In this document: one piece after another, positions 14,302-22,175 of the stretch
Layout: each line of letters starts with the position of its first letter
Numbering within the stretch: the stretch's first letter is position 1
Assembly (NCBI GenBank): GCA_020635175.1
Contig: JACKAH010000010.1
Span: 1-46,506, forward strand
Origin: Deltaproteobacteria bacterium
GTDB taxonomy: Bacteria; Bdellovibrionota_C; UBA2361; J135
DNA: 46,506 nucleotides
Direction of reading: 5' to 3'
Notes under the pieces: generated by a model
Databases searched by the model: none
What the model was told of the DNA's origin: nothing
The model's input: the letters and a program-made list of their open reading frames with translations, nothing else
Position numbers and translations under genes: made by a program

Positions 14302-17028
14302 ATGTCCGAAAAAGTTTATCTGGTTGATGGATCAGGCTACATCTTTAGAGCTTACTATGCAGTAGCGCCGCTTACAACGAGCGATGGTTTTCCAACAAAC
14401 GCGTTATATGGTTATACCCGCATGTTGATAAAGTTACTCAACGATGCAGAGTCTGAGCATGTTGTGATCGTATTCGATACTGCTGCCAAGAATTTTAGAC
14501 ACGCTCTATACGATCAATATAAAGCAAATCGAGCTGAGTGCCCTGAAGATTTAGCCAAACAGATGCCTTATTTTAGAGATATCTCTAGGGCGCTTGGACT
14601 TCAAGTCTTGGAGAAGGAGGGATATGAAGCAGATGATATTATCGGAGCACTTGCGCACAAACTATCAAATGCAGACATAGAAACTATCATTATCTCAGGC
14701 GATAAGGACTTAATGCAGCTAGTTACAGAGAAAGTAACAATCTGGGATGCAATGAAAGATAAGCATATCGGTTTTAAGGAGGTTAGAGAGAAGTTTGGAG
14801 TAACTCCAGATAAGGTTGTGGAGGTCTTAGCCTTGATGGGAGATAGCTCAGATAACATTCCAGGTGTTGCTGGTATCGGCCCCAAAACGGCACAGCAGTT
14901 AATTGAAAAATATAATGATATAGAGAGTGTAATTGCTGCAATCGATGAAATTCGTGATTCAAAGGGGCTTAGGAATAAGAAAAAAATTGCTGATGCGATT
15001 GAAGCAGATCCGGAGATTTTACGTCTGAGTAGGAAACTGGTTGAGATTGACATTAATATGCCACTTACAATCAATAGTAACGGTGAAACGCTAATGCTAT
15101 CAGAGTTGGAAAACTCTAAATTGGCAGATGTGTTGGTGCGCAAAGAACCCAGAGACGATCTGCTTTCAGAATTTGCTGAAAAGTTTGAATTCAGCTCGCT
15201 TTTCTCTGAGCTAAACTTAAATAGCCACTCAATCCAAAAAGAAGAAAGGGATTATAAAACTGTACTTGAAGCTGATTTCGATCTGTTTATAGAAAAGCTC
15301 AAAGCTCAAGAGCTAATTGCTTTTGATATCGAAAGTACCTCACTTAATGTTTTAGAAGCAGAGATTGTTGGACTTTCTTTCTGCTGGAATTCTAAAGAAG
15401 CATTCTATGTTCCGATTGGTCACAATGAACAAGGCCAGGTTGAACGTGCTTATGCTATTCAGGCACTTTCTGAAATTTTAGGTGATAAGAAGATCAAAAA
15501 ATGTGGCCAGAATCTGAAGTATGATATTAGCGTCTTAAGTAGAATAGGGGTCGAAGTAAGGGGTGTTTACTTCGATACGATGTTGGCTGGTTATCTGATT
15601 AACCCTGATAGGCGTAGTAATAATCTAACAGCACTAGCTGGCGATTACCTAAGTATGAACTTGCTCGAATATGATCAAGTTATTGCGGATAAAAAATGTT
15701 TCTCTGAGGTCTCAATTGCTGATGCTACTTACTATGCAGCTGAAGATGCTCACGTTGCGTTTCTGCTTATGGAAAGATTAGCTCCGATACTTAAAGAGCG
15801 AGATTTAGAGAATGTCTTTTACAATATAGAAATACCTTTAATCTCTGTCTTGTCAAAAATGGAGATGACAGGTGTCGCGCTTGACGTTTCATTTCTAAAC
15901 CAGCTCTCTGTCGAATATGGTGAGCGTTTAGATAAGATAAGAAAGGAGTTGTTTGAGCTAGCGGGTGAAGAATTCAACATGAATTCCCCAAAGCAGTTAT
16001 CGGTAATCTTATTTGATAAGCTTGGAATCTCAACTAAAGGTCTTAAAAAGACCAAGACAGGTGCTATCTCTACCAGTCAAGCAGTACTTGAGCAGTTAAG
16101 AGATGAGCATCCTTTGCCGGCTAAGATATTAGAGTATAGATCTCTTTTTAAGCTAAAAAACACATACATAGATGTATTGCCTGAACAGGTTTCCAAGATA
16201 ACACACCGACTCCATACCAAATATAACCAAGCTGTCACGGGAACTGGTCGACTATCAAGCTCAGATCCGAACCTTCAAAATATCCCAATAAGAACTGAAG
16301 AGGGTAAAAAGATTAGAAAGGCTTTTATTGCACCAAAAGGTAGAAAGTTAATTGTAGCCGATTATTCACAGATTGAACTAAGAATATTGGCTCACCTGAG
16401 TGAAGATCAGAATCTGATACAGGCCTTTCTAGACGGCACTGATATTCATACCAAGACAGCAAGAGAGATATTGCACCTCGGTGATGATGAGCAGGTAACG
16501 TCAGACGAACGTAGAATGGGTAAAACAATTAACTTTGGAATTATTTATGGAATGAGTGGTTTTCGCTTAGGTCGAGAACTTGGAATACCAATTGGTGTAG
16601 CCAATGAGTATATCGAAAACTATTTCAACCAATACCCTGGGGTTAAAGCCTATTTTGATCAGATAGAAGAAGATGCGAGAACAAAAGGGTTTGTGACCAC
16701 TCTTTTTGGAAGAAAGCGTAATACAGCTGATATTGATGCGACAGGACGTGATAGAGACTTTGTTATGAGAGCTGCATTAAATGCTCCGATTCAGGGAACA
16801 GCGGCTGATCTGATAAAGCTAGCCATGATAGAGGTCTCTGATGCTATTATCGGGAAACCGATTAGCATGACTATGCAGGTCCATGATGAACTTGTATTCG
16901 AATGTGATGATGACTATCTAGATAAAGCTCGTGAGCTTGTTGTGGACACGATGGAAGGGGTTGCAGATCTACGAGTACCCCTTAAAGTAGATGTCAATCT
17001 AGGCATTAATTGGAATGAGGCACATTAG
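14302..17028 (+). CDS. polA: DNA polymerase I
   Basis: 908 residues, close to the E. coli 928. All three domains are present. The N-terminal 5'-3' exonuclease (about 1-290) has VDGSGYIFRAYYA, YEADDIIGALA and MGDSSDNIPGVAGIGPKTA. The 3'-5' proofreading domain appears active, with the D-x-E pair kept (FDIES, D342 and E344). The polymerase domain has motif A DYSQIELRILAHLSED, motif B RRMGKTINFGIIYGMSGF and motif C MQVHDELVFE near the C terminus. It fills gaps and removes RNA primers. The ECF sigma gene downstream starts just after the polA stop, probably on the same transcript. Confidence 0.98.
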   Translation: MSEKVYLVDGSGYIFRAYYAVAPLTTSDGFPTNALYGYTRMLIKLLNDAESEHVVIVFDTAAKNFRHALYDQYKANRAECPEDLAKQMPYFRDISRALGLQVLEKEGYEADDIIGALAHKLSNADIETIIISGDKDLMQLVTEKVTIWDAMKDKHIGFKEVREKFGVTPDKVVEVLALMGDSSDNIPGVAGIGPKTAQQLIEKYNDIESVIAAIDEIRDSKGLRNKKKIADAIEADPEILRLSRKLVEIDINMPLTINSNGETLMLSELENSKLADVLVRKEPRDDLLSEFAEKFEFSSLFSELNLNSHSIQKEERDYKTVLEADFDLFIEKLKAQELIAFDIESTSLNVLEAEIVGLSFCWNSKEAFYVPIGHNEQGQVERAYAIQALSEILGDKKIKKCGQNLKYDISVLSRIGVEVRGVYFDTMLAGYLINPDRRSNNLTALAGDYLSMNLLEYDQVIADKKCFSEVSIADATYYAAEDAHVAFLLMERLAPILKERDLENVFYNIEIPLISVLSKMEMTGVALDVSFLNQLSVEYGERLDKIRKELFELAGEEFNMNSPKQLSVILFDKLGISTKGLKKTKTGAISTSQAVLEQLRDEHPLPAKILEYRSLFKLKNTYIDVLPEQVSKITHRLHTKYNQAVTGTGRLSSSDPNLQNIPIRTEEGKKIRKAFIAPKGRKLIVADYSQIELRILAHLSEDQNLIQAFLDGTDIHTKTAREILHLGDDEQVTSDERRMGKTINFGIIYGMSGFRLGRELGIPIGVANEYIENYFNQYPGVKAYFDQIEEDARTKGFVTTLFGRKRNTADIDATGRDRDFVMRAALNAPIQGTAADLIKLAMIEVSDAIIGKPISMTMQVHDELVFECDDDYLDKARELVVDTMEGVADLRVPLKVDVNLGINWNEAH

Positions 17029-17038
17029 GAGTTTAGCT

Positions 17039-17701
17039 GTGCCAGAGGTAATGACAAAGACCACGTGGATGAATTTAAAGGCTAAGATGCTCAATATCGG
17101 TGAAGAACCAGAAAAAACATTGGTTGCCAGGGCCACGAATGGTGATCGTGATGCTTTTAGAATATTAGTTGAAAAATACCAAAGTCGTATATATTCAATG
17201 GTTTACGGCATCGTGCGCTCAAAAGAGGATGCAGAGGACTTAGTTCAAGAAAGTTTCGTAAAAGCCTATTTTTCTTTGAAGAAATTTCGAGGAGATTCGT
17301 CATTTTATACATGGCTTTATAGAATCGCCTACAACATGACCATCGATTTTAAGCGAAAGATGGGACGTAGAGATGGAGTCATAAGCGACGTAGAGGATGA
17401 TGTAGCCCTAGCAATTCAAAGCTCAGGATTAGAACAGGGCAGCAGTCAGAATCCGCTTGATGTAGTTCAGCGCAAGCAAACAGCTGCGATGATAAATCAG
17501 GCACTTAGTACTCTCTCAGAAGAACATCGCGTAGCTGTTACACTGAGAGAGATTGATGGATTGAGTTATTCAGAGATTGCAGATGTTTTAGGTGTTTCGA
17601 AAGGTACAGTGATGAGTAGAATTCATTATGCCAAAAAAGGTCTGCAGAAAGCACTAGCTGAAATTGCTCCTGATGATGTAGCACTGAAGGAAGATAGTTA
17701 A
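17039..17701 (+). CDS. ECF (RpoE-like) RNA polymerase sigma factor
   Basis: 220 residues from the GTG at 17039, chosen because AGGAG (17028-17032) lies six bases upstream. A longer frame from 17015 would overlap polA. Region 2 has YQSRIYSMVYGIVRSKEDAEDLVQESFVKAYFSLKKFRGDSSFYTWLYRIAYNMTIDFKRK. Region 4 has LSEEHRVAVTLREIDGLSYSEIADVLGVSKGTVMSRIHYAKKGLQ. This is the RpoE-like group 4 layout without region 3. The next gene is a membrane protein with an anti-sigma-like start, so activity is probably released by an envelope signal. Confidence 0.93.
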   Translation: MPEVMTKTTWMNLKAKMLNIGEEPEKTLVARATNGDRDAFRILVEKYQSRIYSMVYGIVRSKEDAEDLVQESFVKAYFSLKKFRGDSSFYTWLYRIAYNMTIDFKRKMGRRDGVISDVEDDVALAIQSSGLEQGSSQNPLDVVQRKQTAAMINQALSTLSEEHRVAVTLREIDGLSYSEIADVLGVSKGTVMSRIHYAKKGLQKALAEIAPDDVALKEDS

Positions 17702-17720
17702 GATTAAGCAAAGAATACTA

Positions 17721-18470
17721 ATGGCACAAAAGATGCTCAAAGAAAAAGACGAAATCCTCCTAAATGCCTTTATTGATGGGGAGCTCTCCTTTTTTGATAA
17801 TCTCAAAGCAAAGCGACTTTTAAGTTCAAATAGTGCTGCTCAAAAATATGTTGATGATTTAAAGCAAGTAAGTATTTCATTAAAAGATGTGATCGTTAGT
17901 GAGCAAAGTTCGCTCTCCGTGGATCTTTGGGAAAAGATTGATGCACGGATTGATCAGGAGGAAAAAGCAGAGTTTTTTCTTGGTTCGCGTCGAGCTGACT
18001 CTTCTAAGGAAGCTATCTCAGTAGCAGATAGGGTTACAAATTTCATCTCCAAGGGAGCTTGGAGTATGGCTGGTGGCTTAGTCGCTGCAAGCATAACTTT
18101 TATGCTTATGAATCAATCAAATACTCCAGGAACTTCTCAGAATCTAGCCTCTGGCGCCCCAGTTATTTTGGAGCAAACTCCTAAGCCTGTAGAGCTAGTG
18201 TCGATGAACTCAAATTCAAATCGGGGTAGCTCACTTAGTAGATGGCGTCGTAAGCATATTGCTCAACAACAGCAACTTTTAAAGAGAATTAACAATCAAG
18301 AGATGCCTTTTGAGGTAGATTGGATGAAAAGCGATGGGCGTGTTACCTTCATTCAAGACCCGCGCAAAAAAGCTACAGTCATCTGGGTTAAAAAACGTAA
18401 TAACGTTAACCCTGATAGGCCGGTTGTCTTAGAGCGCGAGCCGCAGCTAATGACTCCTTTTAATCAATAG
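17721..18470 (+). CDS. putative membrane anti-sigma factor
   Basis: 249 residues. The N-terminal part (LLNAFIDGELSFFDNLKAKRLLSSNSAAQKYVDDLKQ) follows the D-G-E-L pattern of anti-sigma domains but has no zinc-binding Cys. One membrane helix lies at about 109-127 (GAWSMAGGLVAASITFMLM). The rest would be periplasmic: a basic Gln-rich stretch, then a short domain containing EVDWMKSDGRVTFIQDPRKKATVIWVKK. Position directly after the sigma gene is the main evidence. It would hold the sigma factor at the membrane until a periplasmic signal. The next gene begins 5 bases downstream. Confidence 0.78.
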   Translation: MAQKMLKEKDEILLNAFIDGELSFFDNLKAKRLLSSNSAAQKYVDDLKQVSISLKDVIVSEQSSLSVDLWEKIDARIDQEEKAEFFLGSRRADSSKEAISVADRVTNFISKGAWSMAGGLVAASITFMLMNQSNTPGTSQNLASGAPVILEQTPKPVELVSMNSNSNRGSSLSRWRRKHIAQQQQLLKRINNQEMPFEVDWMKSDGRVTFIQDPRKKATVIWVKKRNNVNPDRPVVLEREPQLMTPFNQ

Positions 18471-18475
18471 TAGTT

Positions 18476-18946
18476 ATGTTTTTATCCCGATCGTTGTTTC
18501 GTATATCGCTGCTTGTCTTTGTAAGCGCTGTTTCTGCCAGTTATTCACTTGCAGATGAGGTGATGGTTGATATTAGAGCGATTCACGCTTCTCGGGGAGA
18601 TAAGCCTTACTTCTATAATCAGTCAAAGTTAGAAGAGGTTTCAATCTCTGATATGGAATCAAAGCTTCGAAAGTTGCAGTACGACCATTTCCATCTGCTT
18701 GCAAGTGAGCATAAAAATGTTGAATTTAATCACAAAGAAGTTCTGCATTTGCCTCAAGGCCACACTCTTTCATTTAAACCAATTGCTAGAAAAGATGATC
18801 GAATTCAACTTTGGTTGAACTGGACTAACGATCAAGGTGCAGAATTGTTAGATACTCAATTACATCTAATCTCTGGTGAAAGCATGATTACTGGGACTGA
18901 AGAGAGTGATGATCAGGGTCTAATAGTAGAGATCTCGGTTAAGTAG
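18476..18946 (+). CDS. secreted protein in the sigma/anti-sigma operon
   Basis: 156 residues. The signal peptide is clear: FLSRSLFRISLLVFVSAVSASYSLADE with a likely cleavage after SLA. The mature domain of about 125 residues begins VMVDIRAIHASRG and reads as a beta-rich fold (VLHLPQGHTLSFKPIARKDDRIQLWLNWTND, then LIVEISVK). I do not recognise a named family. As the third gene after the sigma and anti-sigma genes, it may be a sensor or effector of the envelope-stress circuit (inference from position). Confidence 0.7.
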   Translation: MFLSRSLFRISLLVFVSAVSASYSLADEVMVDIRAIHASRGDKPYFYNQSKLEEVSISDMESKLRKLQYDHFHLLASEHKNVEFNHKEVLHLPQGHTLSFKPIARKDDRIQLWLNWTNDQGAELLDTQLHLISGESMITGTEESDDQGLIVEISVK

Positions 18947-18956
18947 TTAACCTCTT

Positions 18957-19121
18957 TTAGTGAACAACGATCTGGGATTCTTCTTTATCGTCAAATCTGA
19001 GCTCGCAGACCTCGTTTATCAGATCAAAAGCTTTTGCAAGTGTTTCGATATCGTTTGATGTGAGTTCAATTATTTCGCAGATATCTTCTTGAAGTTCGAT
19101 AGATTCGCTAACTTTTTTCAT
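18957..19121 (-). CDS. possible small protein, 54 residues
   Basis: An ATG-to-TAA frame on the minus strand encodes 54 acidic residues. It starts MKKVSESIELQEDICEIIEL, continues TSNDIETLAKAFDLINEVCEL and ends in DDKEESQIVVH. The composition is protein-like and would form amphipathic helices with two Cys. No strong ribosome binding site is visible (GGTCAG just upstream). It fills most of the otherwise empty stretch after 18946. I cannot assign a family. Confidence 0.42.
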   Translation of the reverse strand: MKKVSESIELQEDICEIIELTSNDIETLAKAFDLINEVCELRFDDKEESQIVVH

Positions 19122-19384
19122 TCTGACCAACCCGAAAGCTCTTAAAACCGACTACCTATCAGATGCATATAATGCGCCATATATAACATCGACTAAAAAT
19201 TGGAATTACTTGAATAAAATCATGCAATTATCTGATTTCATTGATAATTAAGTAGGGTTTGAAGTGGCAGAATCGTCAAATTTTCAACATTTATGGGTCA
19301 AATTTGCCCTGTTTTGCTATAACAATCTAGACAGGCCTAGCACATCTGCAAAAGGTCAAGCACCCCACCTAGAGGAAATCACAC
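19122..19384. other. AT-rich intergenic stretch before the GC-rich islet
   Basis: Very AT-rich DNA (15 G or C among the 60 bases 19201-19260) without a convincing gene, giving way around 19330 to GC-richer sequence. An ATG-less-looking overlap frame on the plus strand runs into the 103-residue gene's region but its translation has no protein-like pattern. Confidence 0.5.
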
Positions 19385-19696
19385 ATGTTTTGGCACGTTC
19401 TTTGGCTGTTCTTCATCGGTCAGCTGCTGATCGGTGTTCCGCTTACGATCTTTCCGATGATCGCCAAGGCGATCGATCCGAAGACGAGCGATTTGGTGCT
19501 GCTGCTCCCTGGAGCGACGGTCTTTTCCGCTATTGCTGCATTGGGCTTACCGGTGATGGCTCTAAGCGGAAAGATCGAGATGCATGCATCCGAGCATCAT
19601 GGCATCCCGGTCATCTGCGGCATGTTGCTGAGCTTCATTCTGCTCGTGGCAGGCCTTTTTTTCTGGGCTCGCGATGTCAGGTCTGAACCTGTCTGA
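19385..19696 (+). CDS. small three-helix membrane protein in a GC-rich islet
   Basis: 103 residues. AGAGGA sits eight bases before the ATG. Three hydrophobic helices are evident: about 3-25 (WHVLWLFFIGQLLIGVPLTIFPMIA), 38-60 (LVLLLPGATVFSAIAALGLPVMAL) and 72-92 (GIPVICGMLLSFILLVAGLFFW), with a short polar tail. No named family comes to mind. Base composition is unlike the surroundings: 36 of 60 bases in 19501-19560 are G or C. This suggests recent transfer. A strong hairpin follows 30 bases after the stop. Confidence 0.7.
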   Translation: MFWHVLWLFFIGQLLIGVPLTIFPMIAKAIDPKTSDLVLLLPGATVFSAIAALGLPVMALSGKIEMHASEHHGIPVICGMLLSFILLVAGLFFWARDVRSEPV

Positions 19697-19725
19697 AGTG
19701 AGGAGCAGAGATGATACCGCTGAAA

Positions 19726-19768
19726 GCTCTGCGGGGGGTCGGCTTCGCGCCGAAGACCCCCGCAGAGC
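19726..19768 (+). terminator. very strong GC-rich hairpin after the islet gene
   Basis: Perfect 12-base arms GCTCTGCGGGGG (19726-19737) and CCCCCGCAGAGC (19757-19768), with a smaller internal stem TCGGC/GCCGA. It lies 30 bases after the 103-residue gene and marks the right end of the GC-rich sequence. No U-tract follows, so it may be a transcript-stabilising structure or the end of an inserted element rather than a classical terminator. Confidence 0.6.
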
Positions 19769-19916
19769 AGAGCCAAATCAGAGCCATTTAAGGTTAATTG
19801 CGATGTGCTAAGTCTCCATTTTTTGCTACGCATTTTTTGTAGCGAATTCTTGAAGTTCTCTTCTTAACAATAGTCCGCGCTAAAACTAACATATTGAGTT
19901 TAAAGTGATTTTATTT

Positions 19917-19932
19917 TGGCCTGCTTCTTGCC
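19917..19932 (+). promoter_or_regulatory. sigma54-type promoter candidate
   Basis: TGGCCTGCTTCTTGCC has the GG-N10-GC spacing of a -24/-12 promoter (GG at 19918-19919, GC at 19930-19931) and matches TGGC...TTGC. Transcription would start near 19943, close to the AGGAGA before the beta-helix gene. No sigma54 activator gene is in the window. Confidence 0.4.
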
Positions 19933-19951
19933 GATATAAAGAGTAGGAGAA

Positions 19952-22162
19952 ATGTTTCTAATGGGGACGTTTGTGCGCAGAATTTTAATGCTTAAAATAG
20001 CGCTTTTTTTGACAGCAATTTTTGTTGCTTCAACTGCCTATGCCGGAAAGGCACCCAAGAAACTAACTATTACAATAGAAAATGAAAGTTCCTTTTATGG
20101 TGCAACAGATAGCAATGGAAAAGCTGTTAAGTGTTACGTAGATTCCTCAAGCAAGCGTCACTCAGGAAAAGCAAAAACAAAAAACAGTAAAACTACTTGG
20201 AAGAGTCACGCAGGCATTAAAAAATCCAAGAAAAATAAATTCGGGGTATCGAGCAATCAATATAGCAAGGCAAAACAAGCGGCTAAGCTTGGAAAGAAAG
20301 CATGCAAGGAAACAGACCCTCCAGTTGAAGATGACGATGATGATAGTGGAGGTGGTGGAGGAGAAGATGAGCCTGAATCAGGTTTGATTTGTGGAAACAG
20401 CTTAATTGAAACAGAGATTGGAGAAGAGTGTGATGATGGTAACACCATTAGTGGTGATGGTTGCTCGAGCATATGTAAAAACGAACTTTGTGGAGACGGA
20501 ACTCGTCAGATAAATCTTGGGGAGGAGTGTGATGATGGGAACACAGAAGATAGCGATGGTTGCTCTTCTACATGTACGGTAGAAGGAACTGTAATTACAC
20601 CTGGTAGCGGATTTGGAGGAGATACCCCTGATCCAGATCCTGTTGGTAATCCAAGTGATGCTGGTTATAGTGCAGACGTAATTGCTCATTGGAACGTTGC
20701 ACCATATCAAACATTTACTGATCAATTTAATGTTGGTGTGGTTGCTTTTCATATTAATGGAATCAATCGAGTTGAGTTCTCTGTAAACGGCGGTACCTTT
20801 ACTCCAATTACAGAAGCAGCGTTTAATCCACGTACAGGGACCGTCGAATATTGGGCAAAAATTCGAGCAACTGATTTCTCTGATGGTGTTATTGAAGTTA
20901 GAGCTATTGCTTACCCAAGTGATGCAGGTCAGCCGCGTTTACTTGATTCTCTCTATTTAAACACAAATAGTAATCAAACTCTGCCTACTCTTGATAGATA
21001 TGTTTCGCTTGGAGGAAGTGATACAACCGGAGATGGCTCGACCTCTGCCCCTTTTAGAACAATCATGAAGGCGGCTAGATCTATTCAGGAAGCTAGTGGA
21101 ACAAATAATGCTGATGGAGGTTTTATTTATCTCACTGCTGGAAATCATACTTTGGGAAGTTTTAATAGCGCGCTAGAAACAACAACTGCAAATAGGTGGT
21201 TAACCATAAGACCTGCGGCTGGTTTGACTAAAGATGATGTGAGAATAAATGCATCAGGAACTGAAGGGATAAAAACAAAGCTAGTGCGTTTTCAAGACTT
21301 GGAGATAAAGACCTCTCTACAAACTGACGCTGCATTAGAGGATTATTTTTGGGCAGAGGATAGTAGTTTTATCGGAAATGGAAGAACCCAGAATGTAGAT
21401 TTTATCCCCTCATCGTGGACTAGGTATTTCGTCACTGATAGTACGATTTCTGATAATAAAAATGGCTTAGCCGGACGCCTACAACGAAATATCACTGTAT
21501 CCACTATTGGTGCAGAAGCATTCAGTGGAGCAGAACTTGTTGTAAATAGCTCCGTTACTGGTATTGATGCTTCGCAGACATCATTTAATCCCTATGTGAT
21601 AAATTTTGATGTTTCAGGTGGTACTATTGAAAATAGAATTTACTATGGGGTTTCAGCTGTTAGTGTTGATGCTCAATGCATTTACGTAAATGGAGGTTCG
21701 GGAAATCTAAATTCAATTGCCTTTGTTAACTTCCTTTGTGATGAGAGTAGTACCGAGATTATCTTTAGCGAATGGGCGAGCGTGACTTCAAATCATCTCC
21801 TTTTTTGGCATATGACTTCAGATCAGGATTTTCTCTGGAGGATCTCAAAGAATGCTTTGAGCAATGTGTCCTGGCGTGCCAATTCTGTATCAGGAATGTC
21901 GAATATCGATGACGCAGGGGCTGATGTTATTGATTCTCAGGATGTGGCACATAATCACTATGTAAACACAATTATGGGTTTAAATATTACTCCAGGTACA
22001 GATGTCACTACTGGCTCGCCTGGTTATACAGATGAATCAGCGGGGAATTTTCAACCTGCCAGTGGTTCAACGCTGCTAAATAGAGTTACCTCTCTGATAG
22101 TGCCAATTGATATCGAAGGAGATAGTCGTACAGCACCAGGAACAGTGGGAGCTTTTGAGTAG
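19952..22162 (+). CDS. secreted beta-helix protein with myxobacterial Cys-rich repeats
   Basis: 736 residues. A signal peptide (LKIALFLTAIFVASTAYAG, about 14-32) supports translation from one of three nearby ATGs (19952, 19961, 19988); AGGAGA at 19945-19950 is very close to the first. The mature protein has: a very basic Lys/Ser segment (about 33-119); an acidic and glycine linker with a DDDDD run (about 121-140); two Cys-rich repeats with EECDDGNT (about 147-210), the pattern of Myxococcus Cys-rich repeats; a beta-sandwich-like region; and from about 350 a right-handed beta-helix start (YVSLGGSDTTGDGSTSAPFRTIMKAA), as in DUF1565/pectate-lyase-fold surface proteins. Probably extracellular and glycan-binding or glycan-degrading; catalysis is not shown. 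Confidence 0.82.
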   Translation: MFLMGTFVRRILMLKIALFLTAIFVASTAYAGKAPKKLTITIENESSFYGATDSNGKAVKCYVDSSSKRHSGKAKTKNSKTTWKSHAGIKKSKKNKFGVSSNQYSKAKQAAKLGKKACKETDPPVEDDDDDSGGGGGEDEPESGLICGNSLIETEIGEECDDGNTISGDGCSSICKNELCGDGTRQINLGEECDDGNTEDSDGCSSTCTVEGTVITPGSGFGGDTPDPDPVGNPSDAGYSADVIAHWNVAPYQTFTDQFNVGVVAFHINGINRVEFSVNGGTFTPITEAAFNPRTGTVEYWAKIRATDFSDGVIEVRAIAYPSDAGQPRLLDSLYLNTNSNQTLPTLDRYVSLGGSDTTGDGSTSAPFRTIMKAARSIQEASGTNNADGGFIYLTAGNHTLGSFNSALETTTANRWLTIRPAAGLTKDDVRINASGTEGIKTKLVRFQDLEIKTSLQTDAALEDYFWAEDSSFIGNGRTQNVDFIPSSWTRYFVTDSTISDNKNGLAGRLQRNITVSTIGAEAFSGAELVVNSSVTGIDASQTSFNPYVINFDVSGGTIENRIYYGVSAVSVDAQCIYVNGGSGNLNSIAFVNFLCDESSTEIIFSEWASVTSNHLLFWHMTSDQDFLWRISKNALSNVSWRANSVSGMSNIDDAGADVIDSQDVAHNHYVNTIMGLNITPGTDVTTGSPGYTDESAGNFQPASGSTLLNRVTSLIVPIDIEGDSRTAPGTVGAFE

Positions 22163-22175
22163 CTGTGTGCTAAGT

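Noticed and set aside
14601..15143. 180-residue minus-strand frame inside polA
   Set aside because: Shadow of polA; Ser/Ile-rich translation with no domain features, and polA is intact across it.
19264..19686. 140-residue plus-strand frame overlapping the islet gene
   Set aside because: It is out of frame with the 103-residue membrane protein, its translation lacks protein-like patterns, and the other frame has a ribosome binding site and clear membrane helices.
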